64,000 nt of DNA from Micromonospora echinaurantiaca (lineage in GTDB: Bacteria; Actinomycetota; Actinomycetes; Mycobacteriales; Micromonosporaceae), in NCBI RefSeq assembly GCF_900090235.1, contig NZ_LT607750.1, forward strand, positions 6,067,001 to 6,131,000, given 5' to 3'. Positions 37,479 to 45,891 of the stretch are shown piece after piece. The position numbers and the translations under genes are program-made. The notes beneath the pieces were generated by a model, which was given only the letters and a program-made list of their open reading frames with translations, was not told the DNA's origin and did no database searches. Each line of letters begins with the position of its first letter. Within the stretch, counting starts at the first letter, position 1.

Positions 37479-37585
37479 AACGCCCGCCTCCGCCCGGCTG
37501 GTCGATGGATTGCCGAAGATCATCCTCCGTGGAATCATCTCCACGCCCGCGCAGTCGCCGCGTGGCGTCTCATGGGGGAGTTGAG

Positions 37586-40141
37586 TTGAGAGCAACCCTG
37601 CCCGCCCGCCCGGACAATCGAACCGGCAGCAAGATTCCACGGCTCGCGCTGGTCGCCACGGCTGTGCTGACCGTCCCGGCGTTCCTGGTCGGGCCGTCGG
37701 CCGCCGGCACCACCGGGACCACGCCGGCCGCGGCCACCGCCACCTCGTCCGCCGGGACGGCGTCCACCGGCACCGTCTCCCGGGAGCCATCGCCGGCCGC
37801 CACCCCGGCCACGCCTACCGCGCCCGCCCCGACCGCCCCTGGCCCGACCGCGTCGCGCACGACCACGCGGGCGGACGGGACGACCGCCGGCCTGACGGCA
37901 GAACCAGCCCGGCCCCGTACCGCCACCGTCACCCGGTCCCCGTGGAACCCCCGCTTCGCCTGCGGCGGTGCGCTGACCTTCGGCAAGGTCGAGACCTGCG
38001 CGTCCATCTCCTACGAGCAGAAGAGTGTCTGGACGTTCACCACGACCGCCGACTCGGACCTCCTCTACGTTCGCCTCAGGGAGGTGGCGGGCGTCAGCCT
38101 CTCCGCCCAGGTCACCGGCCGGGACGGCGAGGTCCTCTGCCACATCGGCTCCTACCTCAACGAGTGCCAACTCGGTGCCGCCGGGGCCTACACGCTCACC
38201 GTGACGACCTACAGCGGCCGAGGGCAGGGGTCCTACACCCTGGCCGTCGAATCGAGGCGGACGCCGTCGGAATGCGAACTGCTGCCGGAGGAGTTCTTCT
38301 CCTTCGCCTCGCCCGGTGTCACGAAGACGCTGCCGGCCGGCGCGGCGACCCACTGCTACGCCTTCGACCAGCCGCTCGACTCGGTGGTGATGGTCAGGAC
38401 CGACCTCCGGATCCAGCTTCTGGACGGCCAGCACGAGCAGCTCTGCGGTGGCAGCATGTGCACGCTCAGCCGCCCCGGACCGTACCGGCTCTTCCTGCAC
38501 GAGTTGTACGGCGGGCAGAAGACGTACACCCTGACGATGCCGCGACTCTCGCAGGCGGTCGGCTGCCCGGCGCTGCCACTCGCGCCGTTCGGCGACCCCG
38601 GCGCGGCGGTCGGCCAGGCGAGCGTCCTGCCGGATCAGGAGACCTGCCACACGCTGTCCATCCCCACCGCAGGCCCGGTCACTGTCCGCTTCAGTTGGAT
38701 CGACGAGCAGAAGCTGTTGTGGACCCTGTACGACGACGCCGGCCAGCAGGTCTGCAGCAAGTCCTCCGCGTGGTACTGCGCGCTGCCCACGGCCGAGCGG
38801 TACACGCTACTGGTGCGCAACGAGTACCACTACAATCCGGTGGACTACCAGGTGGCGGTGACCGCGTTGCACCGCGACGAGGGATGCGCTCCGGCCACCG
38901 GCACCTCCTGGGACCAGTCGACCCTGCACGTGCCGCTGACCTCGCCCGTGCAGACCAACTGCCAGCCCTTCCAGGGCAACGCCGGCGACCAGGTGATCAC
39001 GTACGACTTCTGGAAAGTCACCCGGCTGGTCGACGAGAGCGGCGCCGAAGTCTGCGCCGAGCCGTCCGGCAAGGACGGGTGTCTGCTCCCGGCGGACGGC
39101 ACCTACCGGGTGATCTCGCTCCTCACCCCGGCCACCGGCCAGAACGGGACGTACCAGCTGCAGGTCCGGCGGCTCTCCGACGCCGTCGGCTGCCCCACCG
39201 TCGCGCCGATCAGCTACGGCGCCGCGCCGGCAGTGGGCGGCATCCGCTGCCGCAGCCTGGACATCCCGGCGGCCGGCGAATACCGGATCCACACCGTCGA
39301 CGCGAACAACCATCGCCACACGCACCGCGTGTTCGACCAGGACGGCCAGATGGTCTGCGACATCGCCACCGGCTGGGTCGACGGCAAGTGCATGCTTCCC
39401 GCCGCCGGCCGCTACACCCTCGTGCTCAACCCTTCCAACCTGGTCGACAACGCGTACACGCACGCCGTCGCGCTCCTGCCCGCGATCCCCTCGGGCTGCG
39501 CGACGGTGTCGGACACCGGATGGCGGGACGCGCCGCACCGGGGTGGCTTCCAGGGTGTCGGGCAGGTCAACTGCCTCCGCGTGCCGAGCCCGGCCGGCTC
39601 TCGCATAACGAAGTCGGCGCCGGGCGAGTTGGGCGTAAAACGGCCGACCATGACTGTCGTAGACGCCACTGGCACCAAGATCTGCGGCTCCTCCTCGGAC
39701 CGCGGGTACACCTGTCGACTCAACGGGCAGGCGCCGTTCTTCGCGCTGCTCGACGGACCGACCGACGGCCCCACCAGCACGTACGCGATGGCCTTCTCCC
39801 GGATCGACGGGCCGCCCGCCTGCCCGGTGCTTCCGCGGGACGTGCAGACCACGCTGGCCACCGGACCGGACCGGTTCACGGCCTGCTTCTCGATTCCGGC
39901 CGACCAGCACGCCGCCAGGGAGAGCTTCACCTGGGCCCGCACCAGCGGCACCGGGACGGCCGAGGTGACGGTCTTCGACAGCCAGGGCGTCGAGTACTGC
40001 AGCCCGATGCTGCCCGCCGCCAGCCAGACGATCACCTGCACCACCCTGCCGGACGGGCCGTTGACGGTGCTGGTCGAGACCGATGGCGCCACGGCCACGT
40101 ACGGGCTGACCCACCGGGAGGCCAGCGCCCCCACCGCGTGA
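37586..40141 (+). CDS. Large secreted protein with repeated Cys-pair beta modules
   Basis: 851 residues from TTG 37586, preferred because ggggag lies 6 nt upstream; an ATG at 37505 has no ribosome site. A signal peptide (KIPRLALVATAVLTVPAFLV) is followed by an 80-residue Ala/Thr/Pro linker. The rest is about seven modules of roughly 110 residues. Each has Cys near its start (GCPALP, GCAPAT, GCPTVA, GCATVS, ACPVLP), a CxxF/L strand, a DxxGxxxC segment (DDAGQQVCSK, DQDGQMVCDI, DATGTKICGS) and a strand ending YTLxV. This resembles bacterial pre-peptidase C-terminal beta-sandwich domains. No catalytic domain is visible. It follows the NACHT gene after 107 bp and may share its transcript; a surface or extracellular binding role is inferred. 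Confidence 0.78.
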   Translation: MRATLPARPDNRTGSKIPRLALVATAVLTVPAFLVGPSAAGTTGTTPAAATATSSAGTASTGTVSREPSPAATPATPTAPAPTAPGPTASRTTTRADGTTAGLTAEPARPRTATVTRSPWNPRFACGGALTFGKVETCASISYEQKSVWTFTTTADSDLLYVRLREVAGVSLSAQVTGRDGEVLCHIGSYLNECQLGAAGAYTLTVTTYSGRGQGSYTLAVESRRTPSECELLPEEFFSFASPGVTKTLPAGAATHCYAFDQPLDSVVMVRTDLRIQLLDGQHEQLCGGSMCTLSRPGPYRLFLHELYGGQKTYTLTMPRLSQAVGCPALPLAPFGDPGAAVGQASVLPDQETCHTLSIPTAGPVTVRFSWIDEQKLLWTLYDDAGQQVCSKSSAWYCALPTAERYTLLVRNEYHYNPVDYQVAVTALHRDEGCAPATGTSWDQSTLHVPLTSPVQTNCQPFQGNAGDQVITYDFWKVTRLVDESGAEVCAEPSGKDGCLLPADGTYRVISLLTPATGQNGTYQLQVRRLSDAVGCPTVAPISYGAAPAVGGIRCRSLDIPAAGEYRIHTVDANNHRHTHRVFDQDGQMVCDIATGWVDGKCMLPAAGRYTLVLNPSNLVDNAYTHAVALLPAIPSGCATVSDTGWRDAPHRGGFQGVGQVNCLRVPSPAGSRITKSAPGELGVKRPTMTVVDATGTKICGSSSDRGYTCRLNGQAPFFALLDGPTDGPTSTYAMAFSRIDGPPACPVLPRDVQTTLATGPDRFTACFSIPADQHAARESFTWARTSGTGTAEVTVFDSQGVEYCSPMLPAASQTITCTTLPDGPLTVLVETDGATATYGLTHREASAPTA

Positions 40142-40177
40142 CCGGTCGGCGGCCCGGCTCCGGAGCCGGGCCGCCGG

Positions 40178-40975
40178 TCAGCCCGCCCGGCCGCGCTCGC
40201 GGGGCGGGATCGGGTCGTCGTACGCCCCGGACGGACCCGCATAGCGCTCCCCGTCGAGGTACGGCAGGGCGTTCGCGGTGCAGCCGTGCAGACCCAATGT
40301 CTGCTGCTGCATCACCGGCGCCGGTCGACCCCGCCCCGGGCACCGCTCGTGCCCCATGCCCAACCGGTGCCCGACCTCGTGGTTGACCATGTACTTCCGA
40401 TAGGTGGCGAGGCTGGCGCCGTAGCGCGGCACCCCCTTGACCCAGCGAGCCACGTTGAGCACCACCCGGCCGCCGTTGCGGCAGGAGGTGTAGCCGTCCG
40501 GCACGTCCCCGCACAGCTCGTCGCGGGTGCCGGGGGTCACCAGGTAGATGGTGAAGTCGGCCGGCTGGCCCCAGCCGACCCGGCGTAGCCGCAGCGTCCC
40601 GCCCGCGGTCCAGCCCTGCGGGTCGTTCAGCGTCCGGGTCACCTCCGCCGCGAACTCCGCCACCGGGATGCCCCGGATGTCCCGCTCCACCGCCACCCGG
40701 TAGCGCCACAGCCGGCCGGTCCCACCCGGTGCCGGGGCTTCGGCGGCGGCGCCGTACCACCGGTTGCCCCCGTCGGCCGGGTAGCTGACGGCGGCGGCCG
40801 TCGGCCGGGCGGTCACCGGCGGCGGCGCGGCGGTGGTGGCGGTGGCGGCGGTGCCTGTCGCGGCGGGCGGGGCGGGTGGCTGACCGGCCGCCGGCAGTCC
40901 GCAACCGGCGAGCAACGCGCTGAGCAGCAGCGCCGCGCCGATGGCGTGGGCCCGGCCCGTACTCTTCGTAGTCAT
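40178..40975 (-). CDS. DUF3152 lipoprotein with metzincin-like zinc motif
   Basis: 265 residues from ATG 40975, with a gaggggag ribosome site. The lipobox LLAGC puts the lipidated Cys near residue 25; an Ala/Thr/Pro linker follows. The DUF3152 domain ends with VNHEVGHRLGMGHERCPG, an HExxHxxGxxH zinc-binding motif typical of metzincin proteases. Then comes APVMQQQTLGLHGC, where the Met of VMQQQT sits where the metzincin Met-turn should be. It is therefore a probable membrane-tethered metalloprotease, although DUF3152 members are uncharacterised as far as I know. It is divergent from the SigE-like sigma gene, sharing a 155-bp region. Confidence 0.88.
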   Translation of the reverse strand: MTTKSTGRAHAIGAALLLSALLAGCGLPAAGQPPAPPAATGTAATATTAAPPPVTARPTAAAVSYPADGGNRWYGAAAEAPAPGGTGRLWRYRVAVERDIRGIPVAEFAAEVTRTLNDPQGWTAGGTLRLRRVGWGQPADFTIYLVTPGTRDELCGDVPDGYTSCRNGGRVVLNVARWVKGVPRYGASLATYRKYMVNHEVGHRLGMGHERCPGRGRPAPVMQQQTLGLHGCTANALPYLDGERYAGPSGAYDDPIPPRERGRAG

Positions 40976-41066
40976 GCGTCTCCCCTCGCCGCGCAGCGCC
41001 GGTCGCCGGTGGTGCGCAGCGGGAAGGACGGGTGGCCCGGCCGGAAAGTTGATCTCGCACGGACTC

Positions 41067-41090
41067 AACCTTTCGCCGGCCCCACTCGTC
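41067..41090 (+). promoter_or_regulatory. Candidate ECF-type promoter of the sigma gene
   Basis: AAC at 41067-41069 (in actcaacc) and CGTC at 41087-41090 are separated by 17 bp, the architecture of ECF promoters (AAC in -35, CGTC in -10). It points at the sigma gene 40 bp downstream, suggesting autoregulation. The -35 lacks the usual GG before AAC. Confidence 0.5.
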
Positions 41091-41130
41091 CTGTCCGTCG
41101 TGGGATGCGCAAACGGCGGGCGGGGCGGGC

Positions 41131-41634
41131 ATGGCTCGGGGTGACGCGGAGTTCGTCGAGTTCGCCCGGGCGGCGTCCGGTCGGCTGGTGCACGCCGCCT
41201 TCCTGATCACCGGCGACCACCACCAGGCCGAGGACGCGGCGCAGACCGCGCTGGTGCGCACCTACGCGTCGTGGTCCCGGATCCGCGACAGCGACGCCTA
41301 CGGCTACGCCCGGACCGTGATGGTCAACCACCTGGTCGACAGCTGGCGCCGGCCGATCCGCGAGTACCCGAGCGTGGACCTTCCGGAGCAGCGCCGGGGC
41401 GACGTCGCCGACGAGGTGGCCACCCGGCGCTGGCTGCTCGACATCCTCGGCACGCTCAGCCCGCGCGAGCGCGCCATCGTCGTCCTGCGCTACTACTTCG
41501 ATCTGCCGGAGCTGCAGGTGGCCCACGAACTCGACGTATCGGTCGGGACGGTGAAGAGCACGAGTTCCCGTGCCCTGGAGAAGCTGCGCAAGGCCGGCGT
41601 CGGAACGCCCGCGACCCACGGGGTGGGCCGATGA
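41131..41634 (+). CDS. SigE-family ECF RNA polymerase sigma factor
   Basis: 167 residues from ATG 41131. The start GDAEFVEFARAASGRLVHAAFLITGD is the region-2 N-terminus of the actinobacterial SigE-family group. Region 2 continues with QAEDAAQTALVRTYASW. Region 4 contains LSPRERAIVVLRYYFDLPE and a helix-turn-helix VAHELDVSVGTVKSTSSRAL. It should direct RNA polymerase to a small regulon, possibly including the divergent DUF3152 gene. It overlaps its membrane partner gene by 4 bp (ATGA), as sigma/anti-sigma pairs do. Confidence 0.95.
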   Translation: MARGDAEFVEFARAASGRLVHAAFLITGDHHQAEDAAQTALVRTYASWSRIRDSDAYGYARTVMVNHLVDSWRRPIREYPSVDLPEQRRGDVADEVATRRWLLDILGTLSPRERAIVVLRYYFDLPELQVAHELDVSVGTVKSTSSRALEKLRKAGVGTPATHGVGR

Positions 41635-42362
41635 ACGAGGCGGACCAGCTCCGGCAGGCCATGCGGGCAACCGAACGGACCGGGCCCGACGCCCTCGACC
41701 TGACCACGATCATGCGCGAGGGTCGCCGCCTGCGTCGCCGCCGGCGGCTCGCCGGCACCGGCGCGGCGGCGATGCTGCTGGCGGTGGTCGTGGGCGCCAC
41801 CGTCGCCGTACGGCAGGCTGCCTTGCCGGAGCCCGAGCGGCCGGCCGCGCCGGCGGTCACCGTGCCGGCCGCCCGCCCTCCGGCGGAGCCCACACCAACC
41901 CCGGTGGAGCCGCGACCGGTGCCGATCGGGGGCGTGGTGAAGAGCGGGATCCGGTACGGCAGCGACGAGCGGGTCTTCTACTTCGTCGCCGTCCACCTGC
42001 CGCACGAACCCCGGGTGAAGATCGGGCTGGTCGCCGGCCGGCGGGCCGCCGACGGCACGCTGACCTCGGACTACCTGGCCAACGACGTCGAGGGCAGCGA
42101 CCGGCGACCGGGGTTCCACGAGATCGGGTACGACCCGTACGTCTCCGGCGCCGACCGCCCGCCGATGCCCACCTTCGGCTACTTCGTGGGGCCGGCGAAC
42201 CGCATCATCGGCACCGTCGACGGCCGGCAGGTCGACGCCCGGTTGGCGAGGTGGAGCGAGGATCCGCGGGTGGTGATCTTCTGGTTCGACCCGCAGCGGC
42301 TGGCCCCCGGCGTACGCCTGGACGGCATCATCGCCCGCGACGCACAGGGCCGGAAGCTCTGA
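41631..42362 (+). CDS. Membrane protein coupled to the ECF sigma factor (possible anti-sigma)
   Basis: 243 residues from ATG 41631. The N-terminal 35 residues are cytoplasmic and charged (ADQLRQAMRATERTGP, LTTIMREGRRLRRRRRL), one membrane helix follows (GTGAAAMLLAVVVGATVAV), then a Pro-rich linker and an extracytoplasmic domain of about 160 residues with VFYFVAVHLPHEP and VVIFWFDPQRL. Topology and translational coupling fit an anti-sigma factor, but no zinc-type ZAS motif (HxxxCxxC) is present. Transcription then meets a terminator. Confidence 0.75.
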   Translation: MNEADQLRQAMRATERTGPDALDLTTIMREGRRLRRRRRLAGTGAAAMLLAVVVGATVAVRQAALPEPERPAAPAVTVPAARPPAEPTPTPVEPRPVPIGGVVKSGIRYGSDERVFYFVAVHLPHEPRVKIGLVAGRRAADGTLTSDYLANDVEGSDRRPGFHEIGYDPYVSGADRPPMPTFGYFVGPANRIIGTVDGRQVDARLARWSEDPRVVIFWFDPQRLAPGVRLDGIIARDAQGRKL

Positions 42363-42374
42363 CGGCCCAAAGCG

Positions 42375-42413
42375 GAACGCCCGGTGCGATCCTCGCGGAT
42401 CGACCGGGCGTTC
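42375..42413. terminator. Bidirectional terminator
   Basis: Stem 42375-42392 with 42397-42413: an 11-bp and a 6-bp helix separated by one bulged G, loop tcgc. It separates the sigma operon from the convergent tRNA-Ser gene. Confidence 0.75.
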
Positions 42414-42428
42414 TCGCTGTTCACGAGC

Positions 42429-42515
42429 GGTGGCGGCGGGATTTGAACCCGCGGAGGGCGTGAACCCTCACACGCTTTCGAGGCGTGCTCCTTAGGCCAC
42501 TCGGACACACCACCG
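42429..42515 (-). tRNA. tRNA-Ser (anticodon CGA)
   Basis: On the minus strand the acceptor arms ggtggtg and cgccacc pair with one G-T pair. The anticodon stem cacgc/gcgtg encloses loop ctCGAaa, reading UCG. A long variable arm (tgagggttcacgccctc) and T arm (gggttcaaatccc) are present. CCA is not encoded. It closes the accessory block whose other border is tRNA-Ser(GGA). Confidence 0.95.
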
Positions 42516-42589
42516 CCGAGTAGGGTACAGGACCCCAGGTTCGGACGCCGAACCGGTATGCCGGCCGGCGGCCTGGCAGGATCTTCGCC

Positions 42590-43297
42590 ATGAGTACGCA
42601 CATCGGCGCGAAGCCGGGAGAGATCGCCGAGCGGGTCCTGATGCCGGGCGACCCGCTGCGGGCCAAGTGGATCGCGGAGACCTACCTCGAGGACGCCACG
42701 TGCTACTCGACGGTCCGGGGCATGCTGGGCTTCACCGGCCGCTGGAACGGTGTGGAGGTCTCCGTCCAGGGCTCCGGCATGGGCATGCCCTCCGCCTCGA
42801 TCTACGCCCACGAGCTGGTCAACGAGTACGGCGTGAAGACGCTGATCCGGGTCGGCTCGTGCGGTGCCCTGAGCGAGGACCTCCGGCTGCGCGACGTGAT
42901 CGCGGCGATCGGCTCGTCCACCGACTCGAACATGAACCGGATGCGGTTCGACGGGCTGATCGACTACGCCCCGGTGGCCGACTTCGGGCTGCTGCGCACC
43001 TCGGTCGAGGTGGCCGAGCGGCACGGCATCACCATGCGGGTCGGACCGATCCTGGCGGCGGACGCCTTCTACACCGACCGGCCGGACCTCTACGACACCC
43101 TCGCCGACTACGGCGTACTCGCGGTGGAGATGGAGTCCGCGGCGCTCTACACCATCGCGGCCCGGTTCAAGGCCCGCGCGCTGACCGTGCTCACGGTCAG
43201 CGACCACATCAAGACCGGCGAGAAGACCACCTCGGCCGAGCGCGAGCAGACCTTCAGCGAGATGGTGGAGATCGCCCTCGACACGATCATCGCCTGA
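42590..43297 (+). CDS. deoD: Purine-nucleoside phosphorylase, DeoD type
   Basis: 235 residues from ATG 42590, the usual length of the hexameric type. It splits purine (deoxy)nucleosides with phosphate into base and (deoxy)ribose-1-phosphate. Motifs: [21 protein letters not shown] at the start, [25 protein letters not shown], and the substrate-binding [12 protein letters not shown] with the catalytic Asp in TVSDHI. It is the intracellular partner for nucleosides, such as those that could come from the secreted nucleotidase at 5034. It is monocistronic, with its own terminator. Confidence 0.96.
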   Translation: MSTHIGAKPGEIAERVLMPGDPLRAKWIAETYLEDATCYSTVRGMLGFTGRWNGVEVSVQGSGMGMPSASIYAHELVNEYGVKTLIRVGSCGALSEDLRLRDVIAAIGSSTDSNMNRMRFDGLIDYAPVADFGLLRTSVEVAERHGITMRVGPILAADAFYTDRPDLYDTLADYGVLAVEMESAALYTIAARFKARALTVLTVSDHIKTGEKTTSAEREQTFSEMVEIALDTIIA

Positions 43298-43311
43298 CGT
43301 TTCCGTTCTTT

Positions 43312-43345
43312 CGCCGCCCCGCCGTCCGTCGACGGCGGGGCGGCG
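43312..43345 (+). terminator. Terminator after deoD
   Basis: A perfect 15-bp stem (43312-43326 with 43331-43345), loop cgtc, followed by tcttgg, 14 bp after the deoD stop. Confidence 0.85.
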
Positions 43346-43377
43346 TCTTGGTGACCACCATCACCCTGCGAAACTAT

Positions 43378-43389
43378 ACGACCGGTCGT
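43378..43389. promoter_or_regulatory. Palindromic operator upstream of the TetR gene
   Basis: ACGACCGGTCGT is a perfect 12-bp palindrome 23 bp before the TetR start codon, within an AT-rich patch (aaactat before it, cttttttcg after it). Its position fits autorepression. Confidence 0.75.
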
Positions 43390-43412
43390 GCTTTTTTCGT
43401 ACGCTGACCGGC

Positions 43413-44051
43413 ATGACAGTCGACGGACGGCTCGCCCGGGGCGACCGGACCCGCGCCGCGGCGCTGGACGCGGCAGTGGTGCTGGCCACCGAGGCCGGCC
43501 TGCACGGGCTCAGCCTCGCCCAGCTCGCCGACACCCTCGGGGTGAGCAAGTCGGGCCTCTTCGCGCACTGGCGGTCCAAGGAGGCGCTCCAGCTCGCCGC
43601 GATCGACCGGGCGGTGGAGCAGTGGCAGGAGCGGATCGTGGCGCCCGCGCTGCACGCGCCCCGGGGCGTACGCCGCCTGCTGGCGCTGCACGAGGCCCGG
43701 ATCGACTTCTACGCCGCCCGGGTGCTCCCCGGCGGCTGCTTCTTCGCCAACACCCAGTTCGAGTACAACGCCCGACCGGGCCCGGTCCGGGACCGGCTCG
43801 CCGAGGCGTTCGGCCGCTGGACCGCGTTCCTCGAACAGCTCGTCCAGCAGGCGGTCGACGCCGGCGAACTGGCCGCCGGCACCGATGTCGCGCAGCTGGC
43901 GTACGAGATCGACGCGCTCGGGATGAGCGCCGCGATGCACTCCCGGCTGCTCGACCCCGACGCCGCCTACCGGCACGCCCGCCAGGGCCTGCTGACCCGC
44001 CTGCGGGCCCTGTGCCCCGATCCCAACCTGCTAACGGAAGGCCCGTCATGA
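43413..44051 (+). CDS. TetR/AcrR-family regulator
   Basis: 212 residues from ATG 43413. The N-terminal DNA-binding helices are intact: ALDAAVVLATEAGLHGLSLAQLADTLGVSKSGLFAHWRSKEAL (shown across residues 17-59; the turn is LGVSKSGLFAHW). The ligand domain contains CFFANTQFEYNARPGPVRD, typical of a TetR C-terminal group. It should repress its own operon via the palindrome at 43378. It overlaps the thioesterase gene by 4 bp (ATGA), so that enzyme or its pathway probably relates to the inducing ligand, perhaps an acyl-CoA. Confidence 0.93.
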   Translation: MTVDGRLARGDRTRAAALDAAVVLATEAGLHGLSLAQLADTLGVSKSGLFAHWRSKEALQLAAIDRAVEQWQERIVAPALHAPRGVRRLLALHEARIDFYAARVLPGGCFFANTQFEYNARPGPVRDRLAEAFGRWTAFLEQLVQQAVDAGELAAGTDVAQLAYEIDALGMSAAMHSRLLDPDAAYRHARQGLLTRLRALCPDPNLLTEGPS

Positions 44052-44515
44052 GTCACGCCATCGCCGACCAGCCCACCGTCGAGTTCGGTCACGTCGAGCA
44101 CGTCACTGTGCACTTCGACGATCTCGACGCGATGGGGATCCTGCACAACGCCCGGTACGCCGTGCTGCTGGAACGGGCGCTCACCCCGTACTGGGCCGAA
44201 CGGGGGGTGGCCTACCGGGGTGGACGGGACACCCCGCCCGACGTGTTCCACGCGGTCCGCGAGTTCACCATCACCTACCGCGCCCCGATCGTCGGCACCG
44301 GCCCGGTGGCCGTGCACTTCTGGCTGGAGCACTTCGGCACCAGCAGCGCCGAGTACGCGTACCAGTTCCGCTCGGTCGACGGGCACACCCTGCACGCCGA
44401 GGGTCGGCGGGCGATCGTTCGGCTCGACCCGGCCACCATGCGCCCGGCCCCGTGGACCGAGACCGCCCGGGCGGTGGGCGCCACCCTGCTCCGCCCCGCC
44501 ACCACCCCGGCCTGA
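44048..44515 (+). CDS. Acyl-CoA thioesterase, 4HBT hotdog fold
   Basis: 155 residues from ATG 44048, with ggaagg 7 nt upstream. The motif VHFDDLDAMGILHNARYAVLLERA contains the catalytic Asp region of 4-hydroxybenzoyl-CoA thioesterase-like enzymes (D-x-x-G-x-x-x-N). The central FTITYRAPIVGTGPVAVHFW strand is typical of the hotdog core. It hydrolyses acyl-CoA thioesters; the chain is unknown. It is coupled to the TetR gene. A perfect 22-bp inverted repeat follows the operon. Confidence 0.9.
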   Translation: MSHAIADQPTVEFGHVEHVTVHFDDLDAMGILHNARYAVLLERALTPYWAERGVAYRGGRDTPPDVFHAVREFTITYRAPIVGTGPVAVHFWLEHFGTSSAEYAYQFRSVDGHTLHAEGRRAIVRLDPATMRPAPWTETARAVGATLLRPATTPA

Positions 44516-44572
44516 TCCACCCGCACGGGCCGCTCGGTGGCCCGTGCGGCCGTCAGCACGGCTCCGCCAGCG

Positions 44573-44618
44573 TTCGGGTGCATCTGTTGTCGCTGGAGCG
44601 ACAACAGATGCACCCGAA
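44573..44618. repeat. Perfect 22-bp inverted repeat
   Basis: Arms 44573-44594 and 44597-44618 are complementary around only two bases (gg), giving a near-continuous palindrome of 46 bases. The arms include gcatctgttgtcgct, low in GC for this genome. It lies between the convergent thioesterase and ABC-permease genes. It can terminate both, yet resembles a dispersed repeat. Confidence 0.85.
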
Positions 44619-44646
44619 GCGCAGGCCCCAGCAGCCGGGGGGACGG

Positions 44647-45891
44647 TCAGGCCAGGGCCTCGGTGGGGGCGAGCCGCGCGGCGCGAACGGCCGGATAGAG
44701 CCCGGCGCAGCCACCGATCACCAGGGTCGCCGCCACGCCGCCGACCATCGCCCAGGCCGGCACCACTGTCGGCCACCCCTGGGAGAGCGCGTACCCGGCG
44801 GTGACCAGGATGCCGAGCAGCACCCCGCCCGCCCCACCCATCGCGGAGAGCAGCAGCGACTCGGCCAGGAACTGGGTGCGGACCTGCCCCCGGGTGGCGC
44901 CCAGCGAGCGGCGCAGCCCGATCTCGGCCCGCCGCTCCAGCACCGAGATGACCATCGTGTTCGCCACCCCGACGCCGCCGACCAGCAGCGCCACCGCGCC
45001 GAGACCGAGCAGCAGCCCGGTGAACGCCTCGTCGGTGGCCGCCGCGGCGGCCAGCGCGTCCGACGGCCGGGACACCTCCACCTCGTTCGGCGCCTCCGGG
45101 TTCGCGGTCGCGCCGAGCACCGACCGGACCGCCTCCACCGCCGCCTCCCGGGACCGGGTGTAGACGGTGGTCGGATGCCCGTCGAAACCCAGGTACGCCT
45201 CGGCGGCCGGCCAGCCGACCAGCGCCGAGCCGTCCAGTTCGGGGGCGAGCGGGGCCGGCGCCAGGATGCCGACCACGGTGAACCAGCGCCCGCCCAGGTA
45301 CACCTGCACGTCCGGGCCGGCCGCGCCGAGGCCCAGCCGCCGGGCGGCGGCGTCGCCGAGCACCACGGCCGGGTACCGCTCGGTCGCCTGGTTCAGCCAG
45401 GTGCCGCTGCGTACCGTCGCGCCGACGGTGTCGAGCAGCCCGAGCTGGGCGGCCCGGGTGGCGATGCCGCCCGTCTCGCCCGCCGGGATGCGGTCCGAGC
45501 GGTAGACCGGCGCGTCCGGCACCTGCCCGGTGGCGGCCACCCCGGTCACCGGCCCGATCCGGCCGATCATGGCGACCGACTCCACCGGTAGCCGGGCCTG
45601 GTCGCCGAAGAGCGTGCTGCCCGGGGCGACGGTGAGCAGGTTGGTGCCGAGCCGGTCCAGCGTGCGGTCCAGGTCGGCGCGGGACGACGACGAGATGCCG
45701 ACCACCGCCACCATCGCCGCGATGCCGATCGCGATGCCCAGGGCGGAGAGGAACGCGCGCAGCGGCCGGGTACGCAGCCCGACCCCGCCGACCCGCAGCA
45801 CGTCGGCCGGCCGCAGCCGGGCCGGCGCCAGTCGCGGCCGGTTCTCCACCACGGTCAGCCCACGCCGGTCGCGCCGGGTGTCCACCGCCAT
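44647..45891 (-). CDS. MacB-like ABC transporter permease
   Basis: 414 residues from ATG 45891, overlapping the ATPase stop by 1 bp. The first membrane helix (PLRAFLSALGIAIGIAAMVAVVG) precedes a large extracytoplasmic MacB-type domain of about 200 residues (GTNLLTVAPGSTLFG, YPAVVLGDAAARRLG, RWFTVVGILA). Three C-terminal helices carry the FtsX motif GVANTMVISVLERRAEIGLRRSLGATRGQVR, split here at residues about 300-330. It is the membrane part of an efflux or mechanotransmission pump with the adjacent ATPase and adaptor. Confidence 0.93.
   Translation of the reverse strand: MAVDTRRDRRGLTVVENRPRLAPARLRPADVLRVGGVGLRTRPLRAFLSALGIAIGIAAMVAVVGISSSSRADLDRTLDRLGTNLLTVAPGSTLFGDQARLPVESVAMIGRIGPVTGVAATGQVPDAPVYRSDRIPAGETGGIATRAAQLGLLDTVGATVRSGTWLNQATERYPAVVLGDAAARRLGLGAAGPDVQVYLGGRWFTVVGILAPAPLAPELDGSALVGWPAAEAYLGFDGHPTTVYTRSREAAVEAVRSVLGATANPEAPNEVEVSRPSDALAAAAATDEAFTGLLLGLGAVALLVGGVGVANTMVISVLERRAEIGLRRSLGATRGQVRTQFLAESLLLSAMGGAGGVLLGILVTAGYALSQGWPTVVPAWAMVGGVAATLVIGGCAGLYPAVRAARLAPTEALA

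Noticed and set aside
28958..42515. Integrated prophage or conjugative element between the tRNA-Ser genes
   Set aside because: No integrase, excisionase, capsid, relaxase or duplicated tRNA 3' end could be found.
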